Assembly: GCA_023249795.1 (NCBI GenBank)
Contig: JAHFBU010000098.1
Span: 1 to 6,407, forward strand
Source of the DNA: Syntrophaceae bacterium
GTDB lineage: Bacteria > Desulfobacterota > Syntrophia > Syntrophales > UBA5619
Length of the DNA stretch: 6,407 bases
Reading direction: 5' to 3'
Positions 6,259 through 6,407 of the stretch are shown here, piece after piece. How positions within the stretch are numbered: position 1 is the first letter of the stretch; every line of letters starts with the position of its first letter. The translations under genes and the position numbers were made by a program. The notes under the pieces were generated by a model. That model ran no database searches, had not been told where the DNA came from, and was given only the letters and a program-made list of their open reading frames with translations.

Positions 6259-6407
6259 TCAATCATCCCCCTTCGTCTCTGTCGTCATTGTCGCCGGGTC
6301 CGGCTGTTGAATCTCCGCAGCCTCCGGCGCGGAACTTCGAACCGGATCGGAAACCGGGGGCGTTGCGGGGGCAATCACTTTGACCTCCTCAGTTTTTTCC
6401 GTCTTCT
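6259..6407 (-). CDS. rpsF: probable 30S ribosomal protein S6, C-terminal tail only
   Basis: The minus-strand frame that enters from the right edge codes for 48 residues and ends with TGA 6259-6261, two bases before rpsR. The visible part is low in complexity and rich in Pro, Ala, Glu and Thr, with an acidic end (TKGDD). It looks like a disordered tail, not a folded domain. The call rests on position: rpsF almost always precedes rpsR, and many S6 proteins have a variable acidic C-terminal extension. No S6 core residue can be seen here. An ssb gene sometimes sits between rpsF and rpsR, but the acidic-Pro-Phe tip (DDDIPF-like) of SSB is absent. The N-terminal part lies outside the window. Confidence 0.65.
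   Translation of the reverse strand, partial: KTEKTEEVKVIAPATPPVSDPVRSSAPEAAEIQQPDPATMTTETKGDD

Noticed and set aside
1..6407. Defence system, prophage, transposon, CRISPR or other new multi-gene cassette
   Set aside because: All the sequence is taken by conserved housekeeping genes with short gaps; no repeats, integrase or transposase motifs or foreign-looking genes were seen.

Overview
The window looks like an ordinary stretch of a Gram-negative chromosome, with G+C by eye in the mid to upper 50s per cent. A genuine RpoH-type (sigma-32) heat-shock sigma factor points to the Proteobacteria in the broad sense. The operon order rpsF - rpsR - DUF2232 membrane protein - rplI - dnaB, together with a zinc-ligand (C+) form of S18, points to the former Deltaproteobacteria (Desulfobacterota and relatives, such as Syntrophus- or Geobacter-like organisms). 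This placement is inference from gene order and protein style; no search was run.

Left part (1-2967), protein quality control. The first 639 residues of the ClpB disaggregase lie on the minus strand and run off the left edge. Facing away from clpB on the plus strand is rpoH, the heat-shock sigma factor. The 187 bp between their start codons (1920-2106) carry a candidate promoter for each gene. The rpoH promoter is an excellent sigma-70 type (TTGACG, 17 bp, TATAAA). It overlaps the furthest-upstream TTG of the rpoH frame, so that TTG cannot be the start; the better start is the TTG at 2107, which has a strong Shine-Dalgarno (SD) sequence. The clpB side has a perfect TTGACA -35 but a poor -10, and no textbook sigma-32 -10.

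Right part (3052-6407), translation and replication. A minus-strand operon enters from the right edge: the tail of a probable rpsF (S6), rpsR (S18), a multi-pass DUF2232 membrane protein, rplI (L9) and dnaB (replicative helicase). Gaps are 2, 70, 51 and 33 nt, all compatible with one transcript. The 70-nt gap contains a strong GC-rich hairpin with a 3-nt bulge and no U-tract. The membrane gene after it starts with TTG and a weak SD, so it may be made at lower levels than its ribosomal neighbours. dnaB and rpoH converge across 84 nt (2968-3051) in which I see only short, weak inverted repeats and no convincing intrinsic terminator.

No insertion sequence, phage gene, CRISPR array, tRNA or rRNA is visible, no gene is broken, and no gene-free stretch reaches 300 bases. 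I found no new multi-gene system. The points worth checking are regulatory: the clpB/rpoH divergent region, a possible internal ClpB start, and the hairpin plus weak start before the DUF2232 gene.
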